Of a stretch of 5,916 bases of DNA, positions 5,412 through 5,916 are shown in pieces (the first letter of the stretch is position 1; every line of letters starts with the position of its first letter). Location: NCBI GenBank assembly GCA_016191305.1, contig JACPOX010000056.1, positions 1-5,916 of the forward strand, written 5' to 3'. A program made the translations under genes and the position numbers. The DNA comes from Legionella longbeachae. GTDB lineage: Bacteria > Pseudomonadota > Gammaproteobacteria > Legionellales > Legionellaceae. Below the pieces are notes generated by a model that ran no database searches, was not told where the DNA came from, and worked only from the letters and a program-made list of their open reading frames with translations.

Positions 5412-5916
5412 TCAATGAGTAAAAGTAGATGGATACATAGGTATTTTTTTATCAATTATATAATAAATAAAAAATAAAAATGCTAATTGAAAAATAAATA
5501 TACTATAATGCACTTTATGAATCTGAATTAACCCTACTAAAATTAAAAAAGAAGCATTAATTAATGTTTGACTAAATAAAATCATCGAAACACTTATTCC
5601 AGATTGTCTTAATCTTTGATAGGCGTGCTTCTTGTGCGGAGCTGACCATTTTTCTTTATTAATTATTCGACGGAAAAGTGTAAGTGTTGCATCAAATAAA
5701 AACAGCCCATTAAGCATAAACCAATATAGAATAGGAATTTGAAATTTTTGTTGTGCTACGAGTGCCATATAAAAAGTAATCAACCCCAATGTAGCACTAC
5801 CTACATCCCCCATAAACAACTTAGCCGGTGGAAAATTAAAAATTAAAAAACTCTTTGCCTCTATCTCTCTCCCAGGGGGAGAGAGTGGGCCGCCAAAGGC
5901 GAGCCTCGCCAAAGGC
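5412..5916 (-). CDS. Polyprenyl-phosphate sugar-1-phosphate transferase (WecA/WbpL family), C-terminal part, probably interrupted
   Basis: Members of this membrane family transfer a sugar-1-phosphate from a UDP-sugar to undecaprenyl phosphate, starting O-antigen or other surface glycans on the inner membrane. From about base 5840 to the stop the protein is typical: FNFPPAKLFMGDVGS, holding the conserved GD, then DATLTLFRR and the cytoplasmic PHKKHAYQRL motif of the WbpL-like branch. About four hydrophobic membrane segments follow or intervene, the last being IFQLAFLFFIYYII, and the protein ends at IPMYPSTFTH. Family members have about 330-350 residues; only about 145 normal ones are visible. 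Upstream of SFLIFNFPP, where a hydrophobic helix is expected, the frame encodes a polar, glycine/proline-rich stretch (GGPLSPPGREIEAK) read from a repeat-like segment. The frame stays open to the window edge, so this is either a fragment or a gene split by an insertion. No credible start codon is visible. Substrate unknown. Confidence 0.78.
   Translation of the reverse strand, partial: PLARLAFGGPLSPPGREIEAKSFLIFNFPPAKLFMGDVGSATLGLITFYMALVAQQKFQIPILYWFMLNGLFLFDATLTLFRRIINKEKWSAPHKKHAYQRLRQSGISVSMILFSQTLINASFLILVGLIQIHKVHYSIFIFQLAFLFFIYYIIDKKIPMYPSTFTH
5857..5916. repeat. GC-rich dispersed-repeat-like element inside the glycosyltransferase gene
   Basis: The segment contains a perfect 9-bp inverted repeat, CTCTCTCCC (5865-5873) with GGGAGAGAG (5877-5885), around AGG. 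It also has a 10-bp direct repeat CGCCAAAGGC (5891-5900 and 5907-5916) and a further dyad GGCGAG-C-CTCGCC (5898-5910). Its composition contrasts sharply with the very AT-rich gene beside it. 'CTCTCCC...GGGAGAG' followed by 'CGCCAAAGGCG' resembles a widespread family of short bacterial intergenic repeats, also common in Legionella. The left boundary near 5857 is estimated from where protein similarity resumes; the right end lies outside the window. It carries no transposase. The structure is seen; repeat-family membership is inferred. Confidence 0.6.

Overview
The window most likely comes from a Legionella species (Gammaproteobacteria). The strongest single clue is the visible C-terminal 245 residues of an L-serine dehydratase. 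Three of its cysteines are spaced 42 and then 11 residues apart, and a fourth Cys ends the chain 62 residues after the third. This matches the Fe-S ligands and the C-terminal inhibitory Cys458 known from the L. pneumophila enzyme. AT-rich coding DNA, a 64-residue CsrA and a WbpL-type sugar-phosphate transferase gene next to csrA fit the same genus. The assignment is from recalled family knowledge, not from a search.

Layout, left to right. (1) 3-740 (+): sdaA, 5'-truncated by the window edge. (2) 741-861: a convergent intergenic gap holding a small stem-loop and a palindromic, GC-richer element that looks like a decayed dispersed repeat. (3) 3157 down to 862 (-): an accA-tilS pair whose coding regions overlap by 8 bases. 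(4) About 3158-3240: a very tight divergent promoter region. (5) 3185-4962 (+): a Sfp-type 4'-phosphopantetheinyl transferase followed after 8 bases by birA. (6) 4963-5019: a convergent gap with a stem-loop. (7) 5214 down to 5020 (-): csrA, preceded by a leader with four GGA motifs. (8) 5215-5411: AT-rich intergenic DNA with a 14-T tract inside a long A/T hairpin. (9) 5916 down to 5412 (-): the C-terminal half of a polyprenyl-phosphate sugar-1-phosphate transferase, whose expected upstream membrane region is replaced by a repeat-like GC-rich segment running to the window edge.

How the genes fit together. AccA is the carboxyltransferase alpha subunit of acetyl-CoA carboxylase. BirA attaches biotin to AccB of the same complex. 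The phosphopantetheinyl transferase activates carrier proteins such as ACP that accept the resulting malonyl group. The divergent accA / PPTase-birA arrangement therefore groups one enzyme subunit with two cofactor-attaching enzymes of acyl-chain synthesis. TilS (tRNA-Ile2 lysidine synthesis), SdaA (serine to pyruvate) and CsrA (global post-transcriptional regulator) are housekeeping or regulatory neighbours. The right-hand end probably touches a lipopolysaccharide or surface-glycan locus.

No tRNA, rRNA, CRISPR array or transposase gene was seen. I found no convincing undescribed multi-gene system. The most unusual feature is the repeat-interrupted glycosyltransferase at the right edge. No gene-free stretch exceeds 200 bases.
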